DNA of 64,000 bases, from contig NZ_JAPCWE010000014.1 in the NCBI RefSeq assembly GCF_025943985.1, positions 24,784-88,783 of the forward strand, read 5' to 3'. The stretch comes from Anaerorudis cellulosivorans. GTDB lineage: Bacteria; Bacteroidota; Bacteroidia; Bacteroidales; Dysgonomonadaceae. The notes under the pieces were generated by a model. The model was not told where the DNA came from and did no database searches. It saw nothing but the letters and a program-made list of their open reading frames with translations. Every line of letters starts with the position of its first letter. Position 1 is the stretch's first letter. The position numbers and the translations under genes are program-made. Below are positions 17,311 through 26,205 of the stretch, piece by piece.

Positions 17311-18379
17311 GATGATATATTTTTTTGTTGAAAGACTCTCTTTCCGATTTTTTGATGAATTTTACCTCTACAGGGATATAATAGAGGATGGATTTGATAT
17401 AATCGTCTAATGTTTTTAATGTTTTGAAACGTACCGCGTCTTTTTCTGTTGTGACGATGACAATATCGTCATCATCGATGTTTTTTAGCCTTTTATTTAT
17501 TGTTTCGATATCTTTGATGGTGAATTGGTGATGATCGTCAAAAAGAATAGGATACAGATTATATGTTTTTCTTTCCAATTTGTCGATTAGTGGTTTTGGC
17601 GATGCAATGCCGGTTACCAAGACAACATGCTTTTTACGCAAATCATTGAGCATAATTTCCTCCGATTGAAATTCGGGGAAAACCGGTTTTAGGTCGCCAT
17701 AATCGAAGGATGTGAAATATAATGATTGATAAGGAAATAGATCCAAGCCGTTGGCATAAATGCGGAAGTCGATCGGGCGCATCTGAGGATCGCATTTGGT
17801 TACTAATACGATAGATGCCCTCGCTTTTGCCGAAAGGGGTTCGCGTAGATTTCCCGCGGGCAACAGTTTGTCTTCAAAAATCGGACGGTTACTGTCCACA
17901 AGCAAAATGGAAAGCGATGGGATCACTGAACGATGCTGATAGCCATCATCCATCAGAATGACATCCGGTTTTTTGTCTTCCTGCATTTTTATTATTTTTT
18001 CGATGGCTTTGCTCCGATTTTTATCGACTACAACAAGTGCATCCGGAAACTTTTGTTTGATTTGCAAGGGTTCATCTCCTACATCCTCAACGTCGGAATC
18101 AGGTTCAACTTCGACAAATCCTCTGCTTTTTCGTTTGTAACCCCTGCTTAAAACGCATACTTTGTATCTTGAGGAGAGTAATTTAACCAAATATTCGATA
18201 TGAGGTGTTTTCCCTGTGCCCCCAACAGTCAGATTTCCTACACAAATAACGGGGATGTCATATTTTTTTTGTTTCAAAATATGCGCATCATATAGTTTAT
18301 TTCGCAAATTCACACCCCATCCGTACAACCATGACAGCGGTAGCAATGAACGGCGTATATTTGATGGAGGTTGGTCCAT
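17267..18379 (-). CDS. lpxK: Tetraacyldisaccharide 4'-kinase (lipid A synthesis)
   Basis: Adds the 4'-phosphate to the lipid A disaccharide at the inner membrane. Signs are the modified P-loop VGNLTVGGTGKTP near residue 46, LSRGYKRKSRG, DEPLQIKQKFP, and the LMDDGYQHRSV motif. The 370-residue length fits the family. It lies 13 bases after sppA and overlaps the nucleoside phosphorylase gene by 44 bases. Confidence 0.94.
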   Translation of the reverse strand: MDQPPSNIRRSLLPLSWLYGWGVNLRNKLYDAHILKQKKYDIPVICVGNLTVGGTGKTPHIEYLVKLLSSRYKVCVLSRGYKRKSRGFVEVEPDSDVEDVGDEPLQIKQKFPDALVVVDKNRSKAIEKIIKMQEDKKPDVILMDDGYQHRSVIPSLSILLVDSNRPIFEDKLLPAGNLREPLSAKARASIVLVTKCDPQMRPIDFRIYANGLDLFPYQSLYFTSFDYGDLKPVFPEFQSEEIMLNDLRKKHVVLVTGIASPKPLIDKLERKTYNLYPILFDDHHQFTIKDIETINKRLKNIDDDDIVIVTTEKDAVRFKTLKTLDDYIKSILYYIPVEVKFIKKSERESFNKKIYHHVRSYQANKQLSKK

Positions 18380-18392
18380 TTCTTAAATATAA

Positions 18393-20159
18393 TTATTTAA
18401 TATTCAAATCATAAGGTAAACGTGCCTGAATGAAATCCTCTTCCTTTAGATTTTTTATTGTCATAAAAATATCATAGCTGCTCCCTAGATATTCTTTGAG
18501 CGTTTTGAGGGCAAGGTCGTTTTTGTTTTTATCCATGAATTCTTCAATAAACGAACGTTTTTTCGGATATTCATATACTACGTAATCGTTGCCTACTCCG
18601 GCGAGATCAGTTGCAATTTTTATGGCTTTTTCTATTCCTCCCAATTCATCTACCAAACCAATCGTTTTTGCTTGATTCCCGGTCCAGATTCGTCCCTCTG
18701 CGTATTTCGCAAGTGAATCTTTGGGAATGCTGCGGCCTTCGGCGCAGCGCGACAAGAATGTATCGTATCCCTTTTCGATATAGGATTGAAGCATGGCTTT
18801 CTCGTTATTGTTCATCGGGCGGGTGAAATTTCCGAAATCGCTGTATTCGTGCGTTTTCACGACATCAAAATCGAGACCGAGCTTGTTCATTGTTCCCTGC
18901 ATATTGGGGAAAAGGCCGAAGATGCCGATTGAACCGGTAATTGTGGTTGGCTGAGCCACAATTTTGGTGGCATTACATGAGATATAATATCCTCCGGATG
19001 CTGCCAGATCGCCCATAGAAACCACTACAGGCTTTTCTTTTTTCAAATCAGTTATGGCTTTCCAGATCTGTTCTGAGGCATAAGCGCTGCCTCCTCCTGA
19101 ATTCACACGAAAAACAACAGCTTTTATATTATCATCCTTTCGAAGTTTTTCGATTTCGTTGACCATGAATTTGTCTTGAATATCGGATGAGCCGTTTCCC
19201 GATATGATGTTACCAACAGCATATAAAAGGGCAATGTTGTTTTTTGATTTTTTTATTATCCGGGGTTTTACCGATTTCATATCCTGAACTGTGGCCGACG
19301 GAATTTTTTCACCTTCATCGATATTGAGCAGGGTGCGCAAATAATTTTTCATTTCCGTTTCATAAAGTACGGTATCCACAAGATTTTTGTTTATCAGATA
19401 CGATATGTCTTTCAAAAGAGGAAACTGATTGGCAATGGAATCGATATCTACGGCAGATAAATTGCGGGAATCGGCCAGATCACTTCGCATAAAATTCCAC
19501 ATATCGTTGAGCGAAGAAGTTGTCTGCTGACGGTTGGCTTCACTCATTTCTGTGAGTGTAAATGGCTCAACAGCCGATTTGTAGGTACCTACTTTGAATA
19601 CCTGAACTTCTATTCCCAATTTTTCTAATGCATCTTTATAGAAAACAGGCATGGATACCAATCCGTGAATATCGAGTGATCCTTGGGGATTGATAGCGAT
19701 TTTGTCTGCTACCGATGCCAGATAATATCCCGATTGAGTGTAGGTGTCGGCATAAGCTACAATAAATTTTCCGCTTTCTTTGAAATCGATCAGCTCTTGA
19801 CGAATTTGCATCAAAGTGGCAGGAGCTGCATTGAAAATCTGCGCGTTTAGATAGATGCCTTTTATTCGATCGTCATTTTTTACCTTGCGAATAGCTGCAA
19901 CGATATCGTCAAGGCCCATCATTGCGGTTTCATCCTGAGGAATAAAAGCAGTGGATCGAGGTGATCTTTCCTGAATATTCCCCACTAAACGTAAATGGAG
20001 AATACTGTTGTTCTCAAGTACAAATTGTTCTTCGCTCACCGATTGGAATAATGAGCCGGCAGTAACTATAAAAAAGACCATGGAAATAGCCGAAACAAGT
20101 ATACTGGCAATGATAAACCCGAGAGCTGATCCTAAGACGATTTTGGGAAAATCTTTCAT
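18393..20159 (-). CDS. sppA: Signal peptide peptidase SppA, 67-kDa type
   Basis: Membrane-bound serine protease that degrades cleaved signal peptides. One N-terminal membrane segment (about 8-36) precedes two tandem S49 domains (588 residues). The catalytic dyad is split across the halves as in E. coli SppA: Lys194 in GTYKSAVEPF and Ser388 in GDLAASGGYYIS. Probable first gene of the sppA-lpxK-PNP-thiL operon. Confidence 0.94.
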   Translation of the reverse strand: MKDFPKIVLGSALGFIIASILVSAISMVFFIVTAGSLFQSVSEEQFVLENNSILHLRLVGNIQERSPRSTAFIPQDETAMMGLDDIVAAIRKVKNDDRIKGIYLNAQIFNAAPATLMQIRQELIDFKESGKFIVAYADTYTQSGYYLASVADKIAINPQGSLDIHGLVSMPVFYKDALEKLGIEVQVFKVGTYKSAVEPFTLTEMSEANRQQTTSSLNDMWNFMRSDLADSRNLSAVDIDSIANQFPLLKDISYLINKNLVDTVLYETEMKNYLRTLLNIDEGEKIPSATVQDMKSVKPRIIKKSKNNIALLYAVGNIISGNGSSDIQDKFMVNEIEKLRKDDNIKAVVFRVNSGGGSAYASEQIWKAITDLKKEKPVVVSMGDLAASGGYYISCNATKIVAQPTTITGSIGIFGLFPNMQGTMNKLGLDFDVVKTHEYSDFGNFTRPMNNNEKAMLQSYIEKGYDTFLSRCAEGRSIPKDSLAKYAEGRIWTGNQAKTIGLVDELGGIEKAIKIATDLAGVGNDYVVYEYPKKRSFIEEFMDKNKNDLALKTLKEYLGSSYDIFMTIKNLKEEDFIQARLPYDLNIK

Positions 20160-20425
20160 ATAAATTGTTTTTTTAATATGAATAAATTAGTCGGAACAAA
20201 AGTAAAAAAAAAAGAAGAATCAAACAATTTAAAAATCTTATATTTGAATCGGTTTGCCTTTGATTTTAAAGGTATTCTTTTTCAAGATGTTTTGGATATA
20301 CTATAATTCGAATTTTTATCATTCGTTTAGGGGAAAAGGCAGTTTGTCCGGCAAAAAATGATAATTTTGTAAAAAGCAAGAAACTATGTGCAGCGTTTTT
20401 CGATTTTATTCATCTATATACATGA
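20160..20425. other. Divergent intergenic region between sppA and the sigma factor gene
   Basis: No gene seen. Two -7-like boxes fit: TACTTTTG on the - strand (20197-20204) for sppA, and TAATTTTG on the + strand (20362-20369) for the sigma factor operon. Neither has a -33 TTTG at the usual 19-20 base distance (a TTTG at 20343-20346 is only 15 bases away), so both are weak predictions. The + strand element may instead be read by an alternative sigma. Confidence 0.35.
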
Positions 20426-20989
20426 ATGCGATTAAGCATGGATGATTCGCAGTTGATAGAAGCGTGTAAGAAGAAGGACCGTGATGCTCAAAAGAAGCTA
20501 TATGAAATGTATGCTCCTAAAATGATGGGCGTTTGTTTGCGTTATTGCCATAATAACGAAACGGCATGGGACTTGCTACACGACGGATTTTTCCGGGTTT
20601 TTACGCGCATTGGCTCCTATTCGGGCAAGGGGTCTTTTGAAGGATGGCTGAGACGTATTTTTGTGAATCTGGCGATTGAAAATTATCGTTATGAACGAAA
20701 AAAAAATCAGGTAATGACCGATATCGAACAGATTGAATCGGATGATTTGGATTTTTTAGATGACGATTCTTATAATATAGGGGATATTACACACGAAGAG
20801 CTTCTCGAAATGATAAGGCAACTACCAAAAAGTTATCGCACCATATTCAATTTGTTCGTGTTTGAAGATATGTCTCATAAAGAAATCGGCAAAATGCTTG
20901 GCATTAACGAATCCACTTCGCGTTCACAGTATTCGCGTGCAAGAGCAATATTGCGAAAAAAAATTAATGCTGTCCTGAAAAATAAATAG
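20426..20989 (+). CDS. RNA polymerase ECF sigma factor
   Basis: A 187-residue sigma-70-family protein with region 2 (about 15-85: LYEMYAPKMMGVCLRYC, AWDLLHDGFFRVF, FEGWLRRIFVNLA) and a region 4 helix-turn-helix (about 130-180: LPKSYRTIFNLFVFEDMSHK, INESTSRSQYSRARAILRKK). It directs transcription of a small regulon. The ATG at 20438 (MDDSQLIEAC) is an equally good start. Its stop TAG overlaps the GTG of the next gene (TAGTG), so the putative anti-sigma is translationally coupled. Confidence 0.9.
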   Translation: MRLSMDDSQLIEACKKKDRDAQKKLYEMYAPKMMGVCLRYCHNNETAWDLLHDGFFRVFTRIGSYSGKGSFEGWLRRIFVNLAIENYRYERKKNQVMTDIEQIESDDLDFLDDDSYNIGDITHEELLEMIRQLPKSYRTIFNLFVFEDMSHKEIGKMLGINESTSRSQYSRARAILRKKINAVLKNK

Positions 20990-22296
20990 TGAAGATGATG
21001 AGTGAGAAAGACAACATAAAAGAACAATTTCGGCATAAGTTGAACGATTACGAGGCACCTGTTTTGGATAATGAATGGGATCGGCTTGAGGAATCGCTCG
21101 ACAAAGCCATGCGGCAGCGCGCTGTCCAACGGCAATGGATGGCTGCTGCAGCTGTAATTGTTGCTTTGATAGTGGGTGGGCTGATATATCTGAATTTTCC
21201 TGTTGATGGCGATAAGGCGATAGTAACGAAAAAAGTCGCTCCGAGTGATAAAAACGAATCATTGTTCCCTATTGTCGAAGAAAACGAAATGAAGCAATCT
21301 CCATTGGTGGTTTCAGCTGACGAAAATAAATTTAAGGAGTTTGAAAAAACGGAAACAGGTATAAAAACGGAGTTACCTGTAGAAACAGAAACGCAATATC
21401 CCCAAACGGTGGAGTTGCCTGTTGTTGATGCGGATAAGTCGGATGAAAAAGACTATCCGGAGGAACAGTCGGGAGAACTGACTGACGAAGAGATGGATCG
21501 ATTTATCGAAGAGTTTGTTAACCAACGAAACAATAATCAGACGCATTTGAGTTTTGCCGAGGAAGGGGAAAGCGAACCTATTGCCATAGCTCTTAATGCC
21601 AGAGGAGGGTTGACCTCTTTGCATCGAACGACGAATTCTCCCATGACGTTGAAAAGTGTTGCGACAAAAAATTATGCGGTTAACGATTCACCCGAGAAAT
21701 CGTTGATGACAGGAAATATGAATCACATGGAATTTAATGCCGATCAAGTCGATGTGACAGAAAATATTGCCGAAATGGTTCACGAACAACCGATTTCTAT
21801 CGGTCTTACTTTCTCAAAACTTATTATGGATCGTCTTTCGGTAGAAACGGGACTTATGTATACTTATTTATATTCGAAAGCAAAAAATACGGCTAACCAA
21901 TTTAAAAGTCAAGAAACGCAACAGTTGCATTATTTGGGTATCCCGCTAAATGTGAATTATACTCTTTTATCTTTCCACAAATTAAATGTGTATGTTTCTA
22001 TGGGAGGAATGATCGAGAAAGATGTGTATGGCAAATATCAATATGTGGATGAAACGGTTGAACCTGAAACAAATGGCACTTCCGGGAAAAAAGTGTCGGT
22101 AAATATTCATCAACATAATCCACAGGTGTCAGTGAATGCAGGCATGGGATTATCCTATCCTTTATTCAATAACTTGGGGATATATGGGAAAATAGGGGGA
22201 GCCTATTATTTTGATGCCAATAATAAATATAAAACTTTTTATTCCGACAAAAAAATTGTGTTGGATTTGAATGTAGGACTTAAACTTAATTTTTAA
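20989..22296 (+). CDS. Putative trans-envelope anti-sigma factor with C-terminal outer-membrane beta-barrel
   Basis: A 435-residue protein with an unusual layout. Residues 1-50 are charged and helical (LDNEWDRLEESLDKAM) and would be cytoplasmic. One membrane segment (about 51-69, MAAAAVIVALIVGGLIYL) follows, then an acidic Glu/Thr-rich linker (about 70-190). The rest (about 195-435) shows alternating beta strands with Gly/aromatic turns and ends in LKLNF, the terminal Phe pattern of outer-membrane beta-barrel proteins. The position after an ECF sigma gene, with overlapping stop/start, suggests that the N-terminus binds the sigma factor. Start could be the GTG at 20989 or the ATGs at 20995/20998. 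Function is inferred from context. Confidence 0.6.
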   Translation: MKMMSEKDNIKEQFRHKLNDYEAPVLDNEWDRLEESLDKAMRQRAVQRQWMAAAAVIVALIVGGLIYLNFPVDGDKAIVTKKVAPSDKNESLFPIVEENEMKQSPLVVSADENKFKEFEKTETGIKTELPVETETQYPQTVELPVVDADKSDEKDYPEEQSGELTDEEMDRFIEEFVNQRNNNQTHLSFAEEGESEPIAIALNARGGLTSLHRTTNSPMTLKSVATKNYAVNDSPEKSLMTGNMNHMEFNADQVDVTENIAEMVHEQPISIGLTFSKLIMDRLSVETGLMYTYLYSKAKNTANQFKSQETQQLHYLGIPLNVNYTLLSFHKLNVYVSMGGMIEKDVYGKYQYVDETVEPETNGTSGKKVSVNIHQHNPQVSVNAGMGLSYPLFNNLGIYGKIGGAYYFDANNKYKTFYSDKKIVLDLNVGLKLNF

Positions 22297-22315
22297 CTAC
22301 TAAATAAGAAAAAAA

Positions 22316-23041
22316 ATGAAAAAGAGTGTGTTATTTTTTAGTATGGTGATTATGGGTTTTATGTTAAGCTCATGTCTGGAATCAGGAGATCAGAGTTATA
22401 CAGGTGTAATGCAGTTTTCTTATGTTACGATGGATAACAGCGGTCTTATTTATGCTCGTAATGAGGGCGGTTTTATAACGAGTGAGAGTATACGAATGTT
22501 ATATCCGGGCAACTGCTATTTCCTTTCTTATACATGGAATTCGGAGAATGGTATGACTCAGTCAGCTGATGGATTTAATATTTTTAATGTGGTTCTTACA
22601 GATGAACCGGAACCCGTGCCTTCCACAACGTTAGTTATGTCGGATGCGCCTGCTGAGGCGGGAACACCATTTTATAAATTTTCGTCTCCTTATTATAGCA
22701 GCGATGAATATTTTGGTGATTTCTGGGCATTTTCTTATCAATGGAAAAAGAAAAAAGGGGAGGAAGCAAGGGTGGATTTTTATAAATCTTCAGAAACGAC
22801 GGAAACCCCCGGTGAAATACTAATTGACGTGCGTTTAAGTAAAACAGGAACGCCTACCGAAACAACGGAAACAATAGAAAACGGAATCATTGCAGTAAAT
22901 ATGTCTTCTTTGCGCAACTTGTTGCAAACTTCAGGTGAAACTGAGACTAAAAATGTTCCCATTCGTTTTCGTTATTATATTGAAGGGGGTTCTGAACCGA
23001 TCAAAAGCTCTGCATATGCTATTACGATTTACACCGATTAA
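22316..23041 (+). CDS. NigD-like lipoprotein
   Basis: A 241-residue secreted lipoprotein with a signal peptide ending in a lipobox (MLSSC, Cys20). The region after the Cys (YTGVMQFSYVTMDNSGLIYA) resembles the N-terminal domain of NigD-like proteins of Bacteroidota, named after a bacteriocin-linked gene; the biochemical role is not known. It follows the anti-sigma/barrel gene by 19 bases and ends in a clear terminator, so it is the third gene of the sigma operon and possibly its target or sensor partner. Confidence 0.7.
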   Translation: MKKSVLFFSMVIMGFMLSSCLESGDQSYTGVMQFSYVTMDNSGLIYARNEGGFITSESIRMLYPGNCYFLSYTWNSENGMTQSADGFNIFNVVLTDEPEPVPSTTLVMSDAPAEAGTPFYKFSSPYYSSDEYFGDFWAFSYQWKKKKGEEARVDFYKSSETTETPGEILIDVRLSKTGTPTETTETIENGIIAVNMSSLRNLLQTSGETETKNVPIRFRYYIEGGSEPIKSSAYAITIYTD

Positions 23042-23070
23042 AGTATTTTCTATACTTAATTGAATTCCGC

Positions 23071-23111
23071 AAAGAGGGTGTATCACAATGTGATTTCACC
23101 CTCTTTGGTTT
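23071..23111 (+). terminator. Terminator of the sigma/NigD operon
   Basis: Perfect 10-base stem AAAGAGGGTG (23071-23080) with CACCCTCTTT (23097-23106), followed by GGTTTTT on the + strand. It begins 30 bases after the NigD-like stop codon. Confidence 0.75.
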
Positions 23112-23370
23112 TTACACCTATTGGAAATAAATTTCAACAAATCAATTCTCAGCGGCTTTTTTTATTTCGATACATTTTTTTGTGCATATCGTTTCCCTGA
23201 TCAGTGTTTCTTTCTTTGAATCCATTTACCTGTTCGTGGGTGAGGTTATTGTTTTTCAATTTTCCTCTGTGGGGAGTAATAAGTGATTTTTTAGGTGGTT
23301 ATGTATTGTTGAACCTGCGTTGATAGCTATTTTTTACCTTGAATGAGGATTGTTCGGATATGATAAAATA
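23112..23370. other. Intergenic spacer between two convergent operons
   Basis: No open frame, RNA gene or strong repeat was seen. It lies between the terminator of the + strand sigma operon and that of the - strand rpsA gene. Confidence 0.4.
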
Positions 23371-23399
23371 AAAAACTGCCCTATGTAAGGGCAGTTTTT
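23371..23399 (-). terminator. Bidirectional-looking terminator after rpsA
   Basis: Stem CTGCCCT (23376-23382) with AGGGCAG (23388-23394), loop ATGTA, flanked by A5 and T6, so it could stop transcription from either side. It lies 28 bases past the rpsA stop. Confidence 0.8.
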
Positions 23400-23426
23400 T
23401 TATTTATCGAAAGAAGAACGAAAAAA

Positions 23427-25463
23427 TTATTCTTTTTCTTCTTCTTTTGTCTGAGCGTCTTCTTTGATTTCTTCTGCTTTCTTCACTTCCTCTTTCACTT
23501 CCTCGGAATCGGTTTTTGCATCAGTAGTTTCAATAGCCGGTTTTTCTTCAACTTTAACCTCTGAAACTTCTATTTGTTCTGTTTTCAAATCCTCGATTTT
23601 CTCTTCTTCTTTTGTTTCTTCGGTTTTTTCATCTCCGGCTTTCGATTTCTTCTTTGTTTCTTTTTTAGGAGCTGCTTTTTGAGCTTCAAGTTTTTCCTTT
23701 AAAGCAACCAGTTCTTCAATATCGCCGAATGTTGTTTTCTCGATTATCGGAGTAGAAATCGTTTCCGCCTCTTCCTTTTTCCCTGTACGTTTTGATCTAC
23801 GTTTCGATTCGGTTTTCTCGTTTTGTTCATCTTCGAATACTCGCGTATGAGATACAACAATGCGTTTAGCATCTTTGTTAAATTCGATGACTTTGAATGG
23901 TAATTTCTCATCTACTTGTGCTTGAGAGCCATCTTCCTTTACTAAGTGTTTAGAAGAAGCAAATGCTTCAATACCGTAAGGAAGAGCAATAATGGCACCT
24001 TTATCGGTTAGCTCCACTATGGTACCTTCATGAACGGAACCTTCTGTGAAAATGGTTTCAAATACATCCCACGGATTTTCCTCGACTTGTTTATGTCCAA
24101 GGCTCAAGCGACGATTTTCCTTATCGATTTCCAATACTTGCACTTCAAGTGGTGCACCAATTTCCGTAACTTCGCTTGGATGTTTGATTTTCTTTGTCCA
24201 TGAGAGATCAGAGATATGAACCAACCCTTCCACTCCTTCTTCTATTTCCACAAAAGCACCAAAGTTAGTGAAGTTGCGAACGGTTGCCGTATGAATACTG
24301 CCAATCGGGTATCTCTCTTCGATGGTTTCCCAAGGATCCGGTTTTAATTGTTTCATTCCGAGGGACATCTTGCGTTCCTCACGGTCGAGAGATAAGATGA
24401 CAGCTTCTACTTCGTCGCCGACATGTAGAAAGTCTTGAGCAGTATGCAGGTGTTGCGTCCAACTCATTTCCGATACGTGAATTAATCCTTCTACTCCCGG
24501 GGCAATTTCTACAAATGCTCCGTAATCGGCAATCACTACTACTTTTCCTTTTACAATGTCTCCAACTTTCAAATTGGGATCTAATGCATCCCAAGGATGT
24601 GGCGTTAGCTGTTTTAATCCAAGAGCAATGCGTTTCTTTTCATCATCGAAATCGAGAATAACCACATTGATCTTATCGTTTAATTTGACAACTTCTTCCG
24701 GATGTTGAATGCGTTCCCATGAAAGATCGGTAATATGAACAAGACCGTCAACCCCACCAAGATCAATAAATACTCCGTAAGAGGTAATGTTTTTCACTGT
24801 TCCTTCAAGTACTTGACCTTTTTCGAGGTGCGAGATAATTTCTTTCTTTTGTTGTTCGAGTTCTTCCTCTATCAATATTTTGTGCGATACAACCACATTT
24901 TTGAATTCGGGGTTGATTTTTACAACTTTAAATTCCATTGTTTTATCCACGAACATGTCGTAATCGTGAATCGGTTTCACATCAATTTGTGAGCCGGGTA
25001 AGAATGCTTCAATTCCGAACACGTCAACAATCATACCGCCTTTTGTGCGACATTTGATGTATCCTTTAATCACTTCGTTATTCTGGAATGCTTCGTTTAC
25101 GCGATCCCATGAACGTGTGGCACGTGCTTTTTTATGAGAAAGTACCAGTTGTCCCTTTTTATCTTCCTGACTTTCGATATAAACCTCAACTTCATCGCCA
25201 ACTTTCAGATCGGGATTGTATCTGAATTCACTCATTGGAACAACGCCTTCCGATTTGTAGCCGATGTTTACGATGACTTCGCGTTTATTCATGGAAGTTA
25301 CGACCCCGGTTACTACTTCTTTATCGCTGATTTTGCTCAGTGTATTGGTGTAACTCTCGATAAGTTTTTCTTTGTTTTCTTTGCTGTAGCTTTCGCTTCC
25401 TTCGGCATAAGTTTCCCAATCGAAATTTTCAATGGGTGTGACATTCTTTGTGTTATCTGTCAT
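23427..25463 (-). CDS. rpsA: 30S ribosomal protein S1
   Basis: RNA-binding ribosomal protein needed for mRNA recruitment, particularly relevant where Shine-Dalgarno signals are weak, as in this phylum. The 678 residues hold six S1 motifs (about 47-112, 129-196, 216-285, 300-371, 387-458, 475-541); typical strand signatures are SYGVFIDLGGVDGLVH and NFGAFVEIEEGVEGLVH. Residues about 545-678 form a Lys/Glu-rich, probably disordered tail. Single-gene transcript with its own promoter and terminator. Confidence 0.95.
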   Translation of the reverse strand: MTDNTKNVTPIENFDWETYAEGSESYSKENKEKLIESYTNTLSKISDKEVVTGVVTSMNKREVIVNIGYKSEGVVPMSEFRYNPDLKVGDEVEVYIESQEDKKGQLVLSHKKARATRSWDRVNEAFQNNEVIKGYIKCRTKGGMIVDVFGIEAFLPGSQIDVKPIHDYDMFVDKTMEFKVVKINPEFKNVVVSHKILIEEELEQQKKEIISHLEKGQVLEGTVKNITSYGVFIDLGGVDGLVHITDLSWERIQHPEEVVKLNDKINVVILDFDDEKKRIALGLKQLTPHPWDALDPNLKVGDIVKGKVVVIADYGAFVEIAPGVEGLIHVSEMSWTQHLHTAQDFLHVGDEVEAVILSLDREERKMSLGMKQLKPDPWETIEERYPIGSIHTATVRNFTNFGAFVEIEEGVEGLVHISDLSWTKKIKHPSEVTEIGAPLEVQVLEIDKENRRLSLGHKQVEENPWDVFETIFTEGSVHEGTIVELTDKGAIIALPYGIEAFASSKHLVKEDGSQAQVDEKLPFKVIEFNKDAKRIVVSHTRVFEDEQNEKTESKRRSKRTGKKEEAETISTPIIEKTTFGDIEELVALKEKLEAQKAAPKKETKKKSKAGDEKTEETKEEEKIEDLKTEQIEVSEVKVEEKPAIETTDAKTDSEEVKEEVKKAEEIKEDAQTKEEEKE

Positions 25464-25518
25464 TTGTTTTGTAAAAAAAATTAATTAAATAAGTTAGACA
25501 TTATGTTGCTAAAAAAAC

Positions 25519-25564
25519 GGTGCAAAGATAGATTGTTTTTCTGTATAAACCAATTCTTTGCACC
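25519..25564 (-). terminator. Terminator-like inverted repeat overlapping the rpsA promoter
   Basis: On the - strand GGTGCAAAGA and TCTTTGCACC form a perfect 10-base stem with a 26-base loop, followed by G and seven T. This could end the upstream tonB/DJ-1 transcript. The downstream arm contains the -7 element of the rpsA promoter, so the hairpin and the promoter share bases. The long loop makes terminator strength uncertain. Confidence 0.5.
25523..25553 (-). promoter_or_regulatory. Promoter of rpsA
   Basis: On the - strand TTGG (25550-25553), 19-base spacer and TATCTTTG (25523-25530) fit the TTTG-N19-TAnnTTTG consensus with one mismatch. Transcription would start near 25516, giving a leader of about 50 bases. 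Confidence 0.65.
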
Positions 25565-25622
25565 TTAAATTTTTGAATTTATGAGTGATAATGATTGAAA
25601 TGCAATAATCGATTTTTTGTTT

Positions 25623-26186
25623 TTAATCGGATATTTTCTTTTCCCATAATAATCCTTCGGCCACTTTTTTGCGTGTTTCCTTTCCGGCAATAATTTCGAC
25701 GAGTTGCAATGCAAAATCGAACATAAAGCCGGGACCTTTTCCGGTAATGATTTTCCCGTCAACCGCTACATTTTCGCCGGTTATATTTGCTCCGATAAGT
25801 TGGGGCTCAAATCCGGGGTAACAGGTGGCTTTTTTCCCCTTAAGCAGTTCTAATCCGCCTAATACCATAGGTGCAGCACAAATTGCCGCTACATATTTTC
25901 CTTTTGTCACAAATGTTTTTATTTGTTCTTTCACTCCTTTGTGTTCGTTTAAGTTTTTTGCACCTGGCATGCCGCCGGGCAAAACCAAAACATCGATATC
26001 GGAGAAATCCATGGTTGTAAACAACTTATCCGCAATAACGGTGATATTGTGTGCTCCGGTCACTTTCAACTCATTAGAAACAGACACCGTTTGTACCGGT
26101 ATCTCGGCTCTTCGTAATATATCTACTGTTCCGAGAGCTTCTATTTCTTCGAAGCCGTTTGCTAAAAATAGGGCAACTTTTTTCAT
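25623..26186 (-). CDS. DJ-1/PfpI family protein
   Basis: A 187-residue class I glutamine-amidotransferase-fold protein of the YajL/ThiJ/DJ-1 group (stress-related deglycase or chaperone roles are proposed for relatives). The start MKKVALFLANGFEEIEALG has the conserved acidic residue of the active site, and the nucleophile elbow is AAICAAPMVL with Cys. Start at 26186 is chosen because this is the conserved N-terminus; the frame upstream belongs to the tonB gene. It lies 19 bases after tonB. Confidence 0.88.
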   Translation of the reverse strand: MKKVALFLANGFEEIEALGTVDILRRAEIPVQTVSVSNELKVTGAHNITVIADKLFTTMDFSDIDVLVLPGGMPGAKNLNEHKGVKEQIKTFVTKGKYVAAICAAPMVLGGLELLKGKKATCYPGFEPQLIGANITGENVAVDGKIITGKGPGFMFDFALQLVEIIAGKETRKKVAEGLLWEKKISD

Positions 26187-26205
26187 AGAAATTTTTTTTG
26201 ATATA

